Source of the DNA: Sphingomonas_D zeicaulis
GTDB taxonomy: Bacteria; Pseudomonadota; Alphaproteobacteria; Sphingomonadales; Sphingomonadaceae
Direction: 5' to 3'
DNA: 64,000 nucleotides
Assembly: GCF_050433225.1 (NCBI RefSeq)
Contig: NZ_JBNPXQ010000008.1
Location: 124,001-188,000 of the forward strand
Positions 1-8,329 of this stretch are shown here, piece after piece (position 1 is the first letter of the stretch; every line of letters begins with the position of its first letter). Made by a program: the position numbers and the translations under genes. The notes beneath the pieces are model-generated. The model did no database searches, was not told where the DNA came from, and saw only the letters and a program-made list of their open reading frames with translations.

Positions 1-51
1 TGCCTGCCAGTCAGCGGAGCGATCGGTCGGCGGAGTCTTGCGCTTGGTCAT
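1..51 (-). CDS. Start of an unidentified protein, cut by the window edge
   Basis: A leftward reading frame begins with ATG at 51 and runs off the left edge after 17 codons (MTKRKTPPTDRSADWQA). A good Shine-Dalgarno (GGAGGC) lies just upstream, ending about 6 nt before the ATG. It follows the nucleotidyltransferase gene on the same strand with a gap of about 30 nt, so it may be the next gene of the ubiE-ubiB operon. The visible part is basic and hydrophilic with no signal peptide; too little is present to name a family. Confidence 0.55.
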   Translation of the reverse strand, partial: MTKRKTPPTDRSADWQA

Positions 52-80
52 CGATCTGCCTCCCGAGGTTGCAAGTCTTT

Positions 81-896
81 TTAGCCCCGCTCACTCACCA
101 TTGTCCGGAAAAGCGCCTCCGCGTCCGCCTTTGCCTCGGCGGACAACCGGTTGGGGCGCTTCTCGAAATGCTGGTGGGCGGTTTCGAACTCCGCGTCGAT
201 GAAGATGCGGATCGGATCCGGCAGCGGGCCGGCGCCCAGTTCGCGTGTCACGGCCTTGCGTGCGATCAGTTCGCCCGCGATCTCCCGCACCTCCGCCGGC
301 GGCTCGCATTCGTCGAGCAGGGTCGGGAAATGCATCGGCGCGATCCGGGCATCGGGATGCAGCCGCAACCAGCGCAGCGCGGCGGCCGGTCTCAGCGAAT
401 AGAACAGTTTCTTCAGCGCGACATGCTTGTGATCGGCGAAATAGGTGTTCCGCTGCCGCTCCCCCAAGTGGAGATAGTGGCGCGCAATCGCGACGCGATC
501 GGTATGTCGCTCGGCCAATGCCAGCATCCCGTCCCGGAAGGTGGCATCGCCGCGATAGACGATCGGCGACCTCAGCCACTCGATCACCACCGCATTGCCC
601 TTGAGCAGCAGCTTGAGCGCCTTGCCCAATTCCCAGCCGTTCAGATCCATGTCGTCGACCAGCGGCGTCTCGATCACGTCGCGCTTCTGCCAGGGCGACA
701 GATAATCCTCGGCCCGTCGCACGAACAGGAAGCGGCAATCATAGTCGCTGTCGGGCGAGGGGAAGCCCCAGGCGCGGCTGCCGCTCTCGATCGCGAGCCG
801 GATGTCGACATGCTCGTCGGCCGTGATGGCGTCGAGCCGGCCGTCGACCTCGGCCAGCTTGCCGCGATCGAACGCGTCGGGAATCGTCCGCAGCAT
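81..896 (-). CDS. Predicted nucleotidyltransferase (RlaP / YcgL-type, PF10127-like)
   Basis: The 271-residue protein carries the polymerase-beta-type nucleotidyltransferase signature near residues 35-58: GSRAWGFPSPDSDYDCRF, where GSR and the two aspartates of SDYD bind metal and nucleotide. This pattern is typical of the RlaP/YcgL family, some members of which are associated with RNA repair; the substrate is unknown. The frame stays open upstream to 1190 but that part overlaps ubiB and is arginine/alanine-rich, so I chose ATG 896, 14 nt after the ubiB stop. It is probably cotranscribed with ubiE and ubiB, although no functional link to ubiquinone is evident. Confidence 0.8.
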   Translation of the reverse strand: MLRTIPDAFDRGKLAEVDGRLDAITADEHVDIRLAIESGSRAWGFPSPDSDYDCRFLFVRRAEDYLSPWQKRDVIETPLVDDMDLNGWELGKALKLLLKGNAVVIEWLRSPIVYRGDATFRDGMLALAERHTDRVAIARHYLHLGERQRNTYFADHKHVALKKLFYSLRPAAALRWLRLHPDARIAPMHFPTLLDECEPPAEVREIAGELIARKAVTRELGAGPLPDPIRIFIDAEFETAHQHFEKRPNRLSAEAKADAEALFRTMVSERG

Positions 897-910
897 CGCC
901 GCTGGGTGCC

Positions 911-2443
911 CTAGCCCACCAGCCACATCGCAGCGGCCCCCACGACCGCCGCGACCACGGCCACCGCGCCATAGCGCCAGCCGCCGCCCAGCCGCACCAC
1001 CTGCACCTCGGCCAGCGGCGGGGAGGGCGGGGCACCGCCTGCGGGCGGGAAGCGCGCCTCGATGCGGCGGATGAGGTCGGGCAGGCGCACCAGCGTCTTC
1101 ACATCCTCGCGCAGCCGGTCGGCGATGGCGGCTTCGGGGCCGAGCTCGTCGCGCAGCCATTGCTGGACGAACGGGGCGGCGGTTTCCCACATGTTGATGT
1201 CGGGATCGAGCGCGGTCGCGACGCCCTCCACCATCACCATCGTCTTCTGCAGCAGCAGCAGATGCGGCTGGGTCTGCATGTCGAAGTCGCGGGTGATCGC
1301 GAACAGCCCGTCGAGCATTTGGCCGACCGACAGCTCCTTCACCGGCCGCCCGCGCATCGGCTCACCCACTGCGCGCAGTGCGGTTGCGAACTCAGCGACA
1401 TTGTGGTGCGCGGGCACATATTGCGCCTCGAAATGAATCTCGGCGACGCGGCGATAATTGCCGGTGATGAGCCCGTACAGGATCTCGGCCAGCCACAGCC
1501 GCGCGCGTCGGTCGATGCGGCCCATGATGCCGAAGTCGATCGCCGCCAGATTGCCGTCGGGCAGGGCGAAGAGATTGCCCTGGTGCATGTCGGCATGGAA
1601 GAAGCCCTCGGCGATCGCCTGGCGCAGGAAGGCGCGGACCAGCCGGTGCGCGAGCGCCGCAGGGTCGTGCCCTGCCGCGATCAGCCCCTCGCGGTTGGAA
1701 AGCTTGATGCCGTCCAGCCATTCCAGGGTCAGCACCTTGCCGGTGGTGCGCTGCCAGTCGATCGCGGGAATGACGAAGCCGGGCTCCGCCTGCATGCCTT
1801 CCGCCAGTTCGGAGGCGGAGGCAGCCTCGCGGCGCAGGTCGAGCTCACGCGCGGTCCAGCGCTTGAAGGTGGCGATGACGAGGCGGGGGCGCAGACGCGA
1901 CGCCTCGCCGCCCATCGCCTCGACCTGCGCGGCGGCCCACTCATAGGTGTCGATCGCGCGCGCAAAATCCTTCTCCACGCCCGGACGCAGCACCTTGACC
2001 GCCACGTTGCGGCCATCGGTGGTGACAGCGCGGTGGACCTGCGCGATCGAGGCGGCGCCGACCGGCGCCGGATCGAGGCTGGCGAACAGATCCTGCCACG
2101 GCCGGCCGAAGGATTGCACGATCTGCTGCTCGATCGCCGCGAACGGCAGCGGCGGCAGCGCATCCTGCAGCCGCAGCAGGTCGTGCGCGGCTTCCTCACC
2201 GACGAGGTCGGGGCGGGTAGCCAGCGTCTGGCCGAGCTTGATCGCGGCGGGGCCGATCGCCTGGAAGGCGTCCGCATAGGCCGGCTGCGCAGGCACCCGC
2301 GCGCCGAAGCGGGCGATGCGCGCCAGCCGGCGGACCGGCGGCGGGGTCAAGGGATCGCGCTCGATGCCCTGGAGCGCGCCGTGGCGCGCAAGGATGCGGC
2401 CCCATTTCAGGAGGCGCCAGACGTGGACGGCAGGACGAGTCAA
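911..2443 (-). CDS. ubiB: Ubiquinone biosynthesis accessory kinase-like protein UbiB
   Basis: ABC1/ADCK/UbiB family atypical kinase needed for ubiquinone biosynthesis. About 510 residues, the usual size. The family KxGQ signature is visible (IKLGQTLATRPDLV, near residue 85), followed by the kinase-like core (VAVKVLRPG; HADMHQGN; AAIDFGIMG). The C-terminal end is hydrophobic (YGAVAVVAAVVGAAAMWLV), the membrane anchor usual for UbiB. I prefer TTG 2443, which gives MTRPAVHVWRLLKWGRI and has GGAGG 9 nt upstream; an in-frame ATG at 2527 would overlap ubiE by about 50 nt. It lies 31 nt after ubiE on the same strand. Confidence 0.92.
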   Translation of the reverse strand: MTRPAVHVWRLLKWGRILARHGALQGIERDPLTPPPVRRLARIARFGARVPAQPAYADAFQAIGPAAIKLGQTLATRPDLVGEEAAHDLLRLQDALPPLPFAAIEQQIVQSFGRPWQDLFASLDPAPVGAASIAQVHRAVTTDGRNVAVKVLRPGVEKDFARAIDTYEWAAAQVEAMGGEASRLRPRLVIATFKRWTARELDLRREAASASELAEGMQAEPGFVIPAIDWQRTTGKVLTLEWLDGIKLSNREGLIAAGHDPAALAHRLVRAFLRQAIAEGFFHADMHQGNLFALPDGNLAAIDFGIMGRIDRRARLWLAEILYGLITGNYRRVAEIHFEAQYVPAHHNVAEFATALRAVGEPMRGRPVKELSVGQMLDGLFAITRDFDMQTQPHLLLLQKTMVMVEGVATALDPDINMWETAAPFVQQWLRDELGPEAAIADRLREDVKTLVRLPDLIRRIEARFPPAGGAPPSPPLAEVQVVRLGGGWRYGAVAVVAAVVGAAAMWLVG

Positions 2444-2474
2444 GCGGATGCGCCTCCGGCGAAGGACACGCGCA

Positions 2475-3206
2475 TCAGATCTTCCAGCCGCTGTGGATCG
2501 CGACGAGGCCGCCGAGCAGCGGCTCAACCTGCGTGTTCACGAAGCCGGCCTTGCCGATCATGCCCTCGAAGGTCGGCATGTCGGGAAAGCGGCGAATCGA
2601 TTCGATCAGATAGCGATAGCTGTCCGCATCGTTCGCCAGCAGCTTGCCCAGCTTGGGCACCATGTGATGCGAATAAGCATCGTAGACTTCGGCGAAGCCC
2701 GGCCACAGCGTCGTCGAGAATTCGAGGCAGAAGAAACGGCCGCCGCGCTTGAGCACGCGATGCGCCTCGCCCAGCGCCTGCTGAATATGGGTCACGTTGC
2801 GGATGCCAAATGCGATCGTATAGGCGTCGAACTGGCGGTCGGGGAACGTCAGCGTCTCGGCATTCTGCTCGGACCAGACGAGACCGGTGAGGCCCTTCTT
2901 CTGCGCGCGCTTCATGCCGACGGCCAGCATGTCCGCATTGATGTCCGACACGGTTACCTGCGCGCCCGATTTCTGGATGCGGAAGGCGATGTCGCCGGTG
3001 CCGCCGGCCATGTCGAGAATCTGCTCGCTAGCGCGCGGCTTCAGCCGGCGCACAAAGCGATCCTTCCACAGCCGGTGCATGCCGCCCGACATGGCGTCGT
3101 TCATCAGGTCATAGCGGCGGGCGACGTTTGAGAAGACTTCACCGACGCGCCCGGTCTTTTCCGAAGCGTCGATATTCTCATAGCCGAAGGATACGGTGTC
3201 GGTCAT
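2475..3206 (-). CDS. ubiE: Demethylmenaquinone/2-polyprenyl-6-methoxy-benzoquinol methyltransferase UbiE
   Basis: SAM-dependent C-methyltransferase of ubiquinone synthesis, 243 residues. The family motifs are clear: FSNVARRYDLMNDAMSGGMHRLWKD at the N-terminus, the SAM-binding ILDMAGGTGDIAFR near residue 65, and NVTHIQQALGEAHRVLKRGGRF near residue 140. It is the first gene of the leftward ubiE-ubiB-nucleotidyltransferase group and is divergent from mutM across about 90 nt, a common alphaproteobacterial arrangement. Confidence 0.96.
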   Translation of the reverse strand: MTDTVSFGYENIDASEKTGRVGEVFSNVARRYDLMNDAMSGGMHRLWKDRFVRRLKPRASEQILDMAGGTGDIAFRIQKSGAQVTVSDINADMLAVGMKRAQKKGLTGLVWSEQNAETLTFPDRQFDAYTIAFGIRNVTHIQQALGEAHRVLKRGGRFFCLEFSTTLWPGFAEVYDAYSHHMVPKLGKLLANDADSYRYLIESIRRFPDMPTFEGMIGKAGFVNTQVEPLLGGLVAIHSGWKI

Positions 3207-3296
3207 CGCATGCCCTTAGCCGTGCGCGGGACGGGCGGCAAACCGAACCTTGCGCCTCTCTTCCCTCAGCATGCCCGGATCGGCTAGCGCTGCGCG

Positions 3297-4109
3297 ATGC
3301 CCGAGCTTCCAGAAGTCGAAACCACTGTCGCCGGCCTGCGGTCGGTGCTGCTGGGCGAGCGGCTGGCGCGCGTCGAGCCGCGCCGTGCCGATCTGCGCCG
3401 CCCGATCCCCGCGGACCTGCGCCAGCGGTTGACCGGTGCCACTGTCACGTCGCTCGGCCGCCGTGCCAAATATGGGCTGATCGATACCGATCGCGGCGAC
3501 ACCTTGATCTTCCACCTCGGCATGTCGGGTCGCTGGCGGGTCGAGCCCGAGGAGATCGGGCGACACGACCATTTGCTGATCGAGACGGACAGCGGCCGCC
3601 GCCTCGCGCTCAACGATCCGCGCCGCTTCGGCTCGCTCGACATCGTCCGTACCGATGCGCTGGCGGATTTCGCGCCGTTCGCCGCGCTCGGCCCCGAGCC
3701 GCTTGGCGACGCGTTCGACGCCGCGCATCTGGCCGATGCCTTCGCCGGCCGAATCGCGCCGGTGAAGGCGCTGCTGCTCGATCAGCGAATCGTCGCGGGC
3801 CTTGGCAATATCTATGTCTGCGAGGCGCTGCACATTGCGAGGATCGCGCCGGACAAGGCGGGCGGGCTGATCCCGCGTGCAAAGCTCAAGGCGTTGGTGG
3901 TAGCGGTCCGCCAGGTGCTGGAAGCGGCGATCGCGGCGGGCGGATCCACCCTGCGGGATTATGCCCGGCCCGACGGCGAACTGGGCTATTTCCAGAAGCA
4001 ATGGCTCGTCTATGGCCGCGAGGGCGAGGCGTGTGCGTGCGGCACGATCGTCAGTCGGCGCGTGGATAGCGGGCGATCGACCTTCTTCTGCGCGAAATGC
4101 CAGCGCTGA
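3297..4109 (+). CDS. mutM: Formamidopyrimidine-DNA glycosylase (MutM/Fpg)
   Basis: Bifunctional DNA glycosylase/AP lyase that removes 8-oxoguanine, 270 residues. The N-terminal PELPEVETT gives the catalytic Pro2 and Glu3, and the helix-two-turn-helix region has the GLGNIYVCEAL motif near residue 170. The C-terminal zinc finger is unusual: it reads C-x1-C-x16-C-x2-C (CAC ... CAKC) where most Fpg proteins have C-x2-C at the first pair. Divergent from ubiE and upstream of rpsT. Confidence 0.96.
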   Translation: MPELPEVETTVAGLRSVLLGERLARVEPRRADLRRPIPADLRQRLTGATVTSLGRRAKYGLIDTDRGDTLIFHLGMSGRWRVEPEEIGRHDHLLIETDSGRRLALNDPRRFGSLDIVRTDALADFAPFAALGPEPLGDAFDAAHLADAFAGRIAPVKALLLDQRIVAGLGNIYVCEALHIARIAPDKAGGLIPRAKLKALVVAVRQVLEAAIAAGGSTLRDYARPDGELGYFQKQWLVYGREGEACACGTIVSRRVDSGRSTFFCAKCQR

Positions 4110-4205
4110 TGGTTGACCGAATCTCTCAAAGCTGCCAATAGCGCCGCCTTCACGGTGTGGGTGCTTCCCGCGCCGCTCCCATTATTGTGAAATTTGAGGA
4201 CGAGC

Positions 4206-4469
4206 ATGGCGAACACGCCCCAGGCAAAGAAGCGTATCCGGCGCAACGGGCGTCGCGCGGTGGTCAACGGCAATCGCGTTTCGCGTATCCGCACCTTCGT
4301 GAAGAAGGTCGAGGCCGCGCTGACCGCCGGTGACAAGACCGCGGCGGTCGCTGCTCTGTCGGAAGCGCAGCCGGAGCTGGCGCGCGGCGTCGCCAAGGGC
4401 GTGCTTCACAAGAACACCGCGTCGCGCAAGTTCGCGCGGCTGACCAAGGCGGTCGCCGCACTCGGCTGA
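4206..4469 (+). CDS. rpsT: 30S ribosomal protein S20
   Basis: Small basic protein of 87 residues starting MANTPQAKKRIRRNGRRAVVN, typical of bacterial S20, which binds 16S rRNA. ATG 4206 is preceded by GAGGA ending 5 nt upstream; an in-frame ATG at 4194 lies inside the Shine-Dalgarno region and is rejected. A clear intrinsic terminator follows at 4496-4525. The order mutM-rpsT-dnaA is common in alphaproteobacteria. Confidence 0.97.
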   Translation: MANTPQAKKRIRRNGRRAVVNGNRVSRIRTFVKKVEAALTAGDKTAAVAALSEAQPELARGVAKGVLHKNTASRKFARLTKAVAALG

Positions 4470-4495
4470 CCTCTTCGTCTTTCGTTAAGAATTAA

Positions 4496-4525
4496 GCCCG
4501 TCGGCACGCGCCGGCGGGCTTTTTT
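4496..4525 (+). terminator. Rho-independent terminator of rpsT
   Basis: A 10-bp stem (GCCCGTCGGC / GCCGGCGGGC, one wobble position) with a 4-nt loop is followed by six T residues. It lies 27 nt after the rpsT stop codon. Confidence 0.9.
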
Positions 4526-4923
4526 CGCATGTGCAGCATGAAATGCGCTGCCGCGATGCCTGTCATAGAGGCAATTCGTACCGAATCCCGAAACCCTAGG
4601 TTTTCCCGCGATTCGGACGTCACCGATCCGAAACGTTAGTGAAATAATCTAGTGTTTTCAGGGAGATGAGGTGCTTTTCTAGGACTTACTAGGGGTTGAA
4701 CGAGTCAACCGCCTTTATTTCATTTTTTTGACCGGAAGGCCCCTTGATCGGGGGTCGTTTGGCTCACAGAAATCGGAAGTACCCGCGGCAACGACTCACT
4801 TCGCGGGGGACAGCAGTATAGCGCGACCGGCTTTTCCGAAGGCACTGTCTTCGGTGGGGGAAGTTTTTGCGCATTTTCGAAGCGGGGATCGCGCACGTTC
4901 CGGCGCGGCAACGAGGGGGTAAA
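4526..4923. promoter_or_regulatory. rpsT-dnaA intergenic region with nested inverted repeats and a CTAG cluster
   Basis: About 400 nt without a gene, visibly more AT-rich than the surroundings. Contents: inverted arms CCGAATC (4581-4587) and GATTCGG (4610-4616) around a near-palindrome centred on CCTAGG (4590-4605, one mismatched pair); an imperfect direct repeat ACCGAATCCCGAAAC (4580-4594) and ACCGATCCGAAAC (4622-4634); four CTAG tetramers at 4596, 4649, 4679 and 4689; and a hairpin GGTTGA-ACGAG-TCAACC (4694-4710) before a T-rich stretch. I see no TTATCCACA-type DnaA boxes, so an origin is not supported. Most likely this is the dnaA control region. Confidence 0.5.
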
Positions 4924-6333
4924 TTGAGGGTGGCAGAGTTGCGTAGCGTTGTCGTCGAGCCATCCGAAGAAGCGGAGCTGGCACGCGCCTGGTCCGTGAT
5001 CCGCGAAGGGTTGCGGCGTGACTGCGGTGCGCGCCTGTTCGATCATTGGCTCAAGCCGCTGGCGCTCGCCGGCTTCGCGTCCCCTGGCGTGGTCCGACTC
5101 GTCGTGCCGTCGGACTTCATGGCAAACTGGGTGAACACCCATTATGCGGAGCGGCTCGCGCTCGCATGGCGCGCGGCGAACCCCGCGGTGCGCGACGTGC
5201 AGATCGAGCGTGCCTCACCCTCCGCGACCCGGCTCTATTCGGTCGAGGCCGAGGCGGCTCCCATGGTGGAAGCATCAACGCCGGCCGAAGCGGAGCGTCC
5301 GCGCCTCTCCTCCACCTTCGATGCGCGCTACACTTTCGAGCGGTTCGTCGTCGGCGGTTCGAACCAGGTCGCGCGCACCGCGGCGGAGACGATGGCATCG
5401 TCCGCACGGCTGCCGTTCAGCGCGCTCTACCTCCAGGGCGCGACGGGTCAGGGCAAGACCCACCTGATGCACGCGATCGGCAACGCCCGTCTGGCGCATG
5501 ATCCCGATGCGGTCGTTCTCTACATGTCGGCCGAAAAATTCATGGTCGAGTTCATCGCCGCGATGCGCGCGAACGACACGCTGAGCTTCAAGACGCGGCT
5601 GCGCTCGGCGGATCTGCTGCTGATCGACGATATCCAGTTCATCGCCGGCAAGGATTCGACGCAGCAGGAATTCCTGCACACGATCGACGAACTGATCGCG
5701 ATGGGCAGCCGGCTGGTGGTGAGCGCCGACCGCAGCCCGCATGCGCTGGCCGATATCGACGCCAAGCTGCAGTCGCGGCTGACGCAGGGGCTGGTGGTCG
5801 ACGTCAAGCCGGCCGACCTCGAACTGCGGCGCGCGATCCTGGCCGCGAAGGCGGCGACGCTGCCCGGTGGCACGATCGTGCCCGATATCGTGCTCGACAG
5901 CCTTGCACAGCGCATCTCGTCCAACGTCCGTGAACTGGAGGGCGCCCTCAACCGGCTGGTCGCCTATGCGACGCTGACCAGCCGCCCGATCGATCTCGCC
6001 TTTGCCGAGGAGGTGCTGGCCGAATCGTTCAGCGCCAACCGCCGCCGCGTGTCGATCGAGGAGATCCAGCGCAAGGTCTCCGAGCATTTCGAGATCCGGC
6101 TCGCGGAAATGACCTCGGCGCGGCGCGCCCGCGCGGTCGCCCGTCCGCGCCAGATCGCGATGTACCTCGCGAAGCGCCTGACCCCGCGCTCGTTGCCGGA
6201 GATTGGCCGGCGCTTCGGCGGGCGTGACCACACCACGGTGATCCACGCGGTACGCCAGGTCGAAAAGCTGCGCGCCAGCGACGCCGAGATCGACGCCGAC
6301 GTGCGGACGCTGCTGCAGGCACTGGGGGGATGA
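4924..6333 (+). CDS. dnaA: Chromosomal replication initiator protein DnaA
   Basis: AAA+ replication initiator, about 469 residues from the chosen start. Walker A (GATGQGKTH) is near residue 172, Walker B (LLLIDDIQF) near 230, and the domain IV DnaA-box recognition signature GGRDHTTVIHA near 431. The N-terminal domain I (FDHWLKPLALAGF) is present. No ATG is available. TTG 4924 has GAGGGGG at 4913-4919; GTG 4930 and TTG 4867 are alternatives, so the exact start is uncertain. The non-ATG start could lower translation. It is preceded by a repeat-rich control region and followed by a repeat cluster and a terminator. Confidence 0.95.
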   Translation: MRVAELRSVVVEPSEEAELARAWSVIREGLRRDCGARLFDHWLKPLALAGFASPGVVRLVVPSDFMANWVNTHYAERLALAWRAANPAVRDVQIERASPSATRLYSVEAEAAPMVEASTPAEAERPRLSSTFDARYTFERFVVGGSNQVARTAAETMASSARLPFSALYLQGATGQGKTHLMHAIGNARLAHDPDAVVLYMSAEKFMVEFIAAMRANDTLSFKTRLRSADLLLIDDIQFIAGKDSTQQEFLHTIDELIAMGSRLVVSADRSPHALADIDAKLQSRLTQGLVVDVKPADLELRRAILAAKAATLPGGTIVPDIVLDSLAQRISSNVRELEGALNRLVAYATLTSRPIDLAFAEEVLAESFSANRRRVSIEEIQRKVSEHFEIRLAEMTSARRARAVARPRQIAMYLAKRLTPRSLPEIGRRFGGRDHTTVIHAVRQVEKLRASDAEIDADVRTLLQALGG

Positions 6334-6342
6334 CGGGAAATG

Positions 6343-6463
6343 CCCCTCCCCTTCAGGGGAGGGGAGCGTCAACGGGGGCTCAATGCCCCCGTTGACGCTC
6401 TGTCCGGCGTTGCCGCAAGCTCGCTGCGCTCGCCTCCACCCCAACCGCTCCTCTGAAGAGGAG
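6343..6463. repeat. Intergenic cluster of three perfect palindromes (REP-like)
   Basis: Three hairpins in tandem after dnaA: CCCCTCCCCT/AGGGGAGGGG (6343-6364), a 15-bp stem with a 7-nt loop (6364-6400), and CTCCTCT/AGAGGAG (6448-6463). Similar CTCCCC-type palindromes occur at 15984, 46420, 46522, 52251 and 58554, so this is a dispersed family of short intergenic repeats. Confidence 0.7.
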
Positions 6464-6477
6464 GGGCCTAGGATAAG

Positions 6478-6512
6478 AAAAAGGCCCCGAGCGTTTCCGC
6501 CGGAGCCTTTTT
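6478..6512. terminator. Bidirectional intrinsic terminator between dnaA and the lipoprotein gene
   Basis: AAAAAGGC (6478-6485) pairs with GCCTTTTT (6505-6512), extended by CC/GG across one mismatch. There is a T run on either strand, so it can stop both the rightward dnaA transcript and the leftward lipoprotein transcript. Confidence 0.75.
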
Positions 6513-6543
6513 CTCGTCCGTCAGCCGGGAAACCCCGTTACCG

Positions 6544-7197
6544 TTACTTCTTCTCGGGTGCGATCGAGATCCGCACGGTCTCGCCGCTGTTGCCAGGGAA
6601 GCCGGTGAACATCGCATCGACGAGGTTCGGCACGATGTAGGTTAGGTTGTTGTCGCGTGAGACCGCCTTGGCGGTGCCCTCGAACAGACGCTGGCCGTCG
6701 CGACGCTCGATCTGCATGTCGAGTTCGCTCGAAAAGATCGTGTAGCTGCTCACCTGGTTGTTCCAGCCCGCGCCATACAGGAACGGGTCGTTGAAACCGT
6801 AGATGAAGCCGCGGCGGCGCGGGCCGTAGAAGCCGCCATAGGGCCAGCCGCCGCCCCAACCACCGCCCCAACCGCCGAAGCCCGGTTCGCTGACGACGCG
6901 CTCGCGACCGTTATCGACATCATAGTCCATCTTCACGATCAGGCTCGCCGAAGACGGATCGGAAGCGGCGCGATAGCCGACCGCTTCGAGCCGCTGGGCG
7001 ACGAGCGAGGCGTACTGGCTGAATTCCAGCCCACCCTGCAGCTTGGGATCGGTGGCGACGATGGCGAAGGTTTCGCCCTGCGGCGCCGGCAGGCGCTGGA
7101 AGCGCGACACGTCCGCCTTGAACGGCGTGGCGCAGGCACCGAGCGAAAGCAGCGCGACCGGAGCGGTCAGGGCGAGCAGGGTTTTGCCGATGGACAT
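6544..7197 (-). CDS. DUF4136-like outer membrane lipoprotein
   Basis: 217-residue predicted lipoprotein. The signal sequence MSIGKTLLALTAPVALLSLGAC ends in a lipobox (SLGAC) with the acylated Cys near residue 22. The mature part (LVAQRLEAVGYRAASDPSSASLIVKMDYDVDNG) resembles DUF4136-type envelope lipoproteins, and a Gly/Trp/Tyr-rich segment sits near residues 120-145. The frame is open up to 7338, but that part runs into trpS; ATG 7197 has GAGGG upstream and places the signal peptide at the N-terminus. It lies downstream of trpS on the same strand. Function unknown. Confidence 0.8.
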   Translation of the reverse strand: MSIGKTLLALTAPVALLSLGACATPFKADVSRFQRLPAPQGETFAIVATDPKLQGGLEFSQYASLVAQRLEAVGYRAASDPSSASLIVKMDYDVDNGRERVVSEPGFGGWGGGWGGGWPYGGFYGPRRRGFIYGFNDPFLYGAGWNNQVSSYTIFSSELDMQIERRDGQRLFEGTAKAVSRDNNLTYIVPNLVDAMFTGFPGNSGETVRISIAPEKK

Positions 7198-7312
7198 GAA
7201 AACGGACCCTCGAAAATTGGATCGGCGGTAAGCCGACATCTTTATGACGTCACCTAACAGCCGATCACTGAACCACGCTTGAACGCTTGGCCGACGATAT
7301 CGCTCCGTTGGT

Positions 7313-8320
7313 CTATTTCGCAAGGCCCAGAGCAGCATAGGCGGCGGCCAGCGTCGGTTTTGCGATCACCGCGGCCCGCTCCGCGCCATCCGCCAGGATG
7401 ACGTCGAGCGCGGCGGGATCGGCGCCGAGATCGTCGAGCCGCGCCTTGATCGGGCGCAGCGTTTCCACCATCAGTTCGGCCAGCGCCGGCTTGAACGCGC
7501 CGAAGCCTTGTCCGGCGAAGCGCGCGAGCACCTGCTCGCTCGACTCGTCCGACAGCGCTGCGAAGATGCCGACGAGGTTCTTCGCTTCCGGCCGGCCCTC
7601 GAGCCCGGCGAGCTCCGACGGCAGCGGCTCCGGATCGGTCTTTGCCTTGCGGACCTTCTGCAGCACCGTGTCGGCATCGTCGGTCAGGTTGATGCGGCTC
7701 ATGTCCGATGGGTCGGATTTGGACATCTTGGCGGTGCCGTCGCGCAAGCTCATGATCCGTGCGGCGGTGGCGCCAATATAGGGATCGGGCAGGGTGAACA
7801 GCTCGACGCCATAATCGGTGTTGAACTTGATCGCGATGTCGCGGGCCAGTTCCAGGTGCTGCTTCTGATCGTCGCCCACCGGCACGTGGGTGGCGTTGTA
7901 GAGCAGCACGTCGGCGGCCTGCAGCACCGGGTAGGCGAACAGGCCGACGCTGGCGCCTTCGCGGTTCTTGCCGGACTTTTCCTTGAACTGCGTCATGCGG
8001 TTCAGCCAGCCGATGCGTGCGGTGCCATTGAGGAGCCAGCACAGCTCGGCATGGGCCGGCACCATCGCCTGGCGGAACAGGATCGATTTCGCCGGATCGA
8101 TGCCGCAGGCGATCAGCGCCGCCGCCATCTGGCGGATGTTGGAGGCGAGCGCCGCCGGATCGTTGTAGACGGTGATCGCGTGGAGATCGGCCAGGAAGAA
8201 CAGGCAGTCGTCGCCGGCCGCGGCGGCCGCGTCCTGCATCTTCACCCAGTTGCGGATCGCCCCAAGATAATTGCCGAGATGGAGGTTTCCGGTGGGCTGG
8301 ATGCCCGAAACGATGCGCAT
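7313..8320 (-). CDS. trpS: Tryptophanyl-tRNA synthetase
   Basis: Class I aminoacyl-tRNA synthetase charging tRNA-Trp, 335 residues. The N-terminal HIGH-like motif is in SGIQPTGNLHLGNYLGAIRNW and the KMSKS motif in GTAKMSKSDPSD near residue 200. The start at 8320 is 9 nt after the murJ stop, indicating cotranscription with murJ. Confidence 0.97.
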   Translation of the reverse strand: MRIVSGIQPTGNLHLGNYLGAIRNWVKMQDAAAAAGDDCLFFLADLHAITVYNDPAALASNIRQMAAALIACGIDPAKSILFRQAMVPAHAELCWLLNGTARIGWLNRMTQFKEKSGKNREGASVGLFAYPVLQAADVLLYNATHVPVGDDQKQHLELARDIAIKFNTDYGVELFTLPDPYIGATAARIMSLRDGTAKMSKSDPSDMSRINLTDDADTVLQKVRKAKTDPEPLPSELAGLEGRPEAKNLVGIFAALSDESSEQVLARFAGQGFGAFKPALAELMVETLRPIKARLDDLGADPAALDVILADGAERAAVIAKPTLAAAYAALGLAK

Positions 8321-8329
8321 GTCTTCCTC

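Noticed and set aside
1160..2752. A 530-codon rightward open frame across ubiB and ubiE
   Set aside because: It spans two real leftward genes and has no family motif.
4526..4923. Chromosomal origin at dnaA
   Set aside because: AT-rich and repetitive, but no TTATCCACA-like DnaA boxes or obvious unwinding repeats; in alphaproteobacteria the origin is often not at dnaA.
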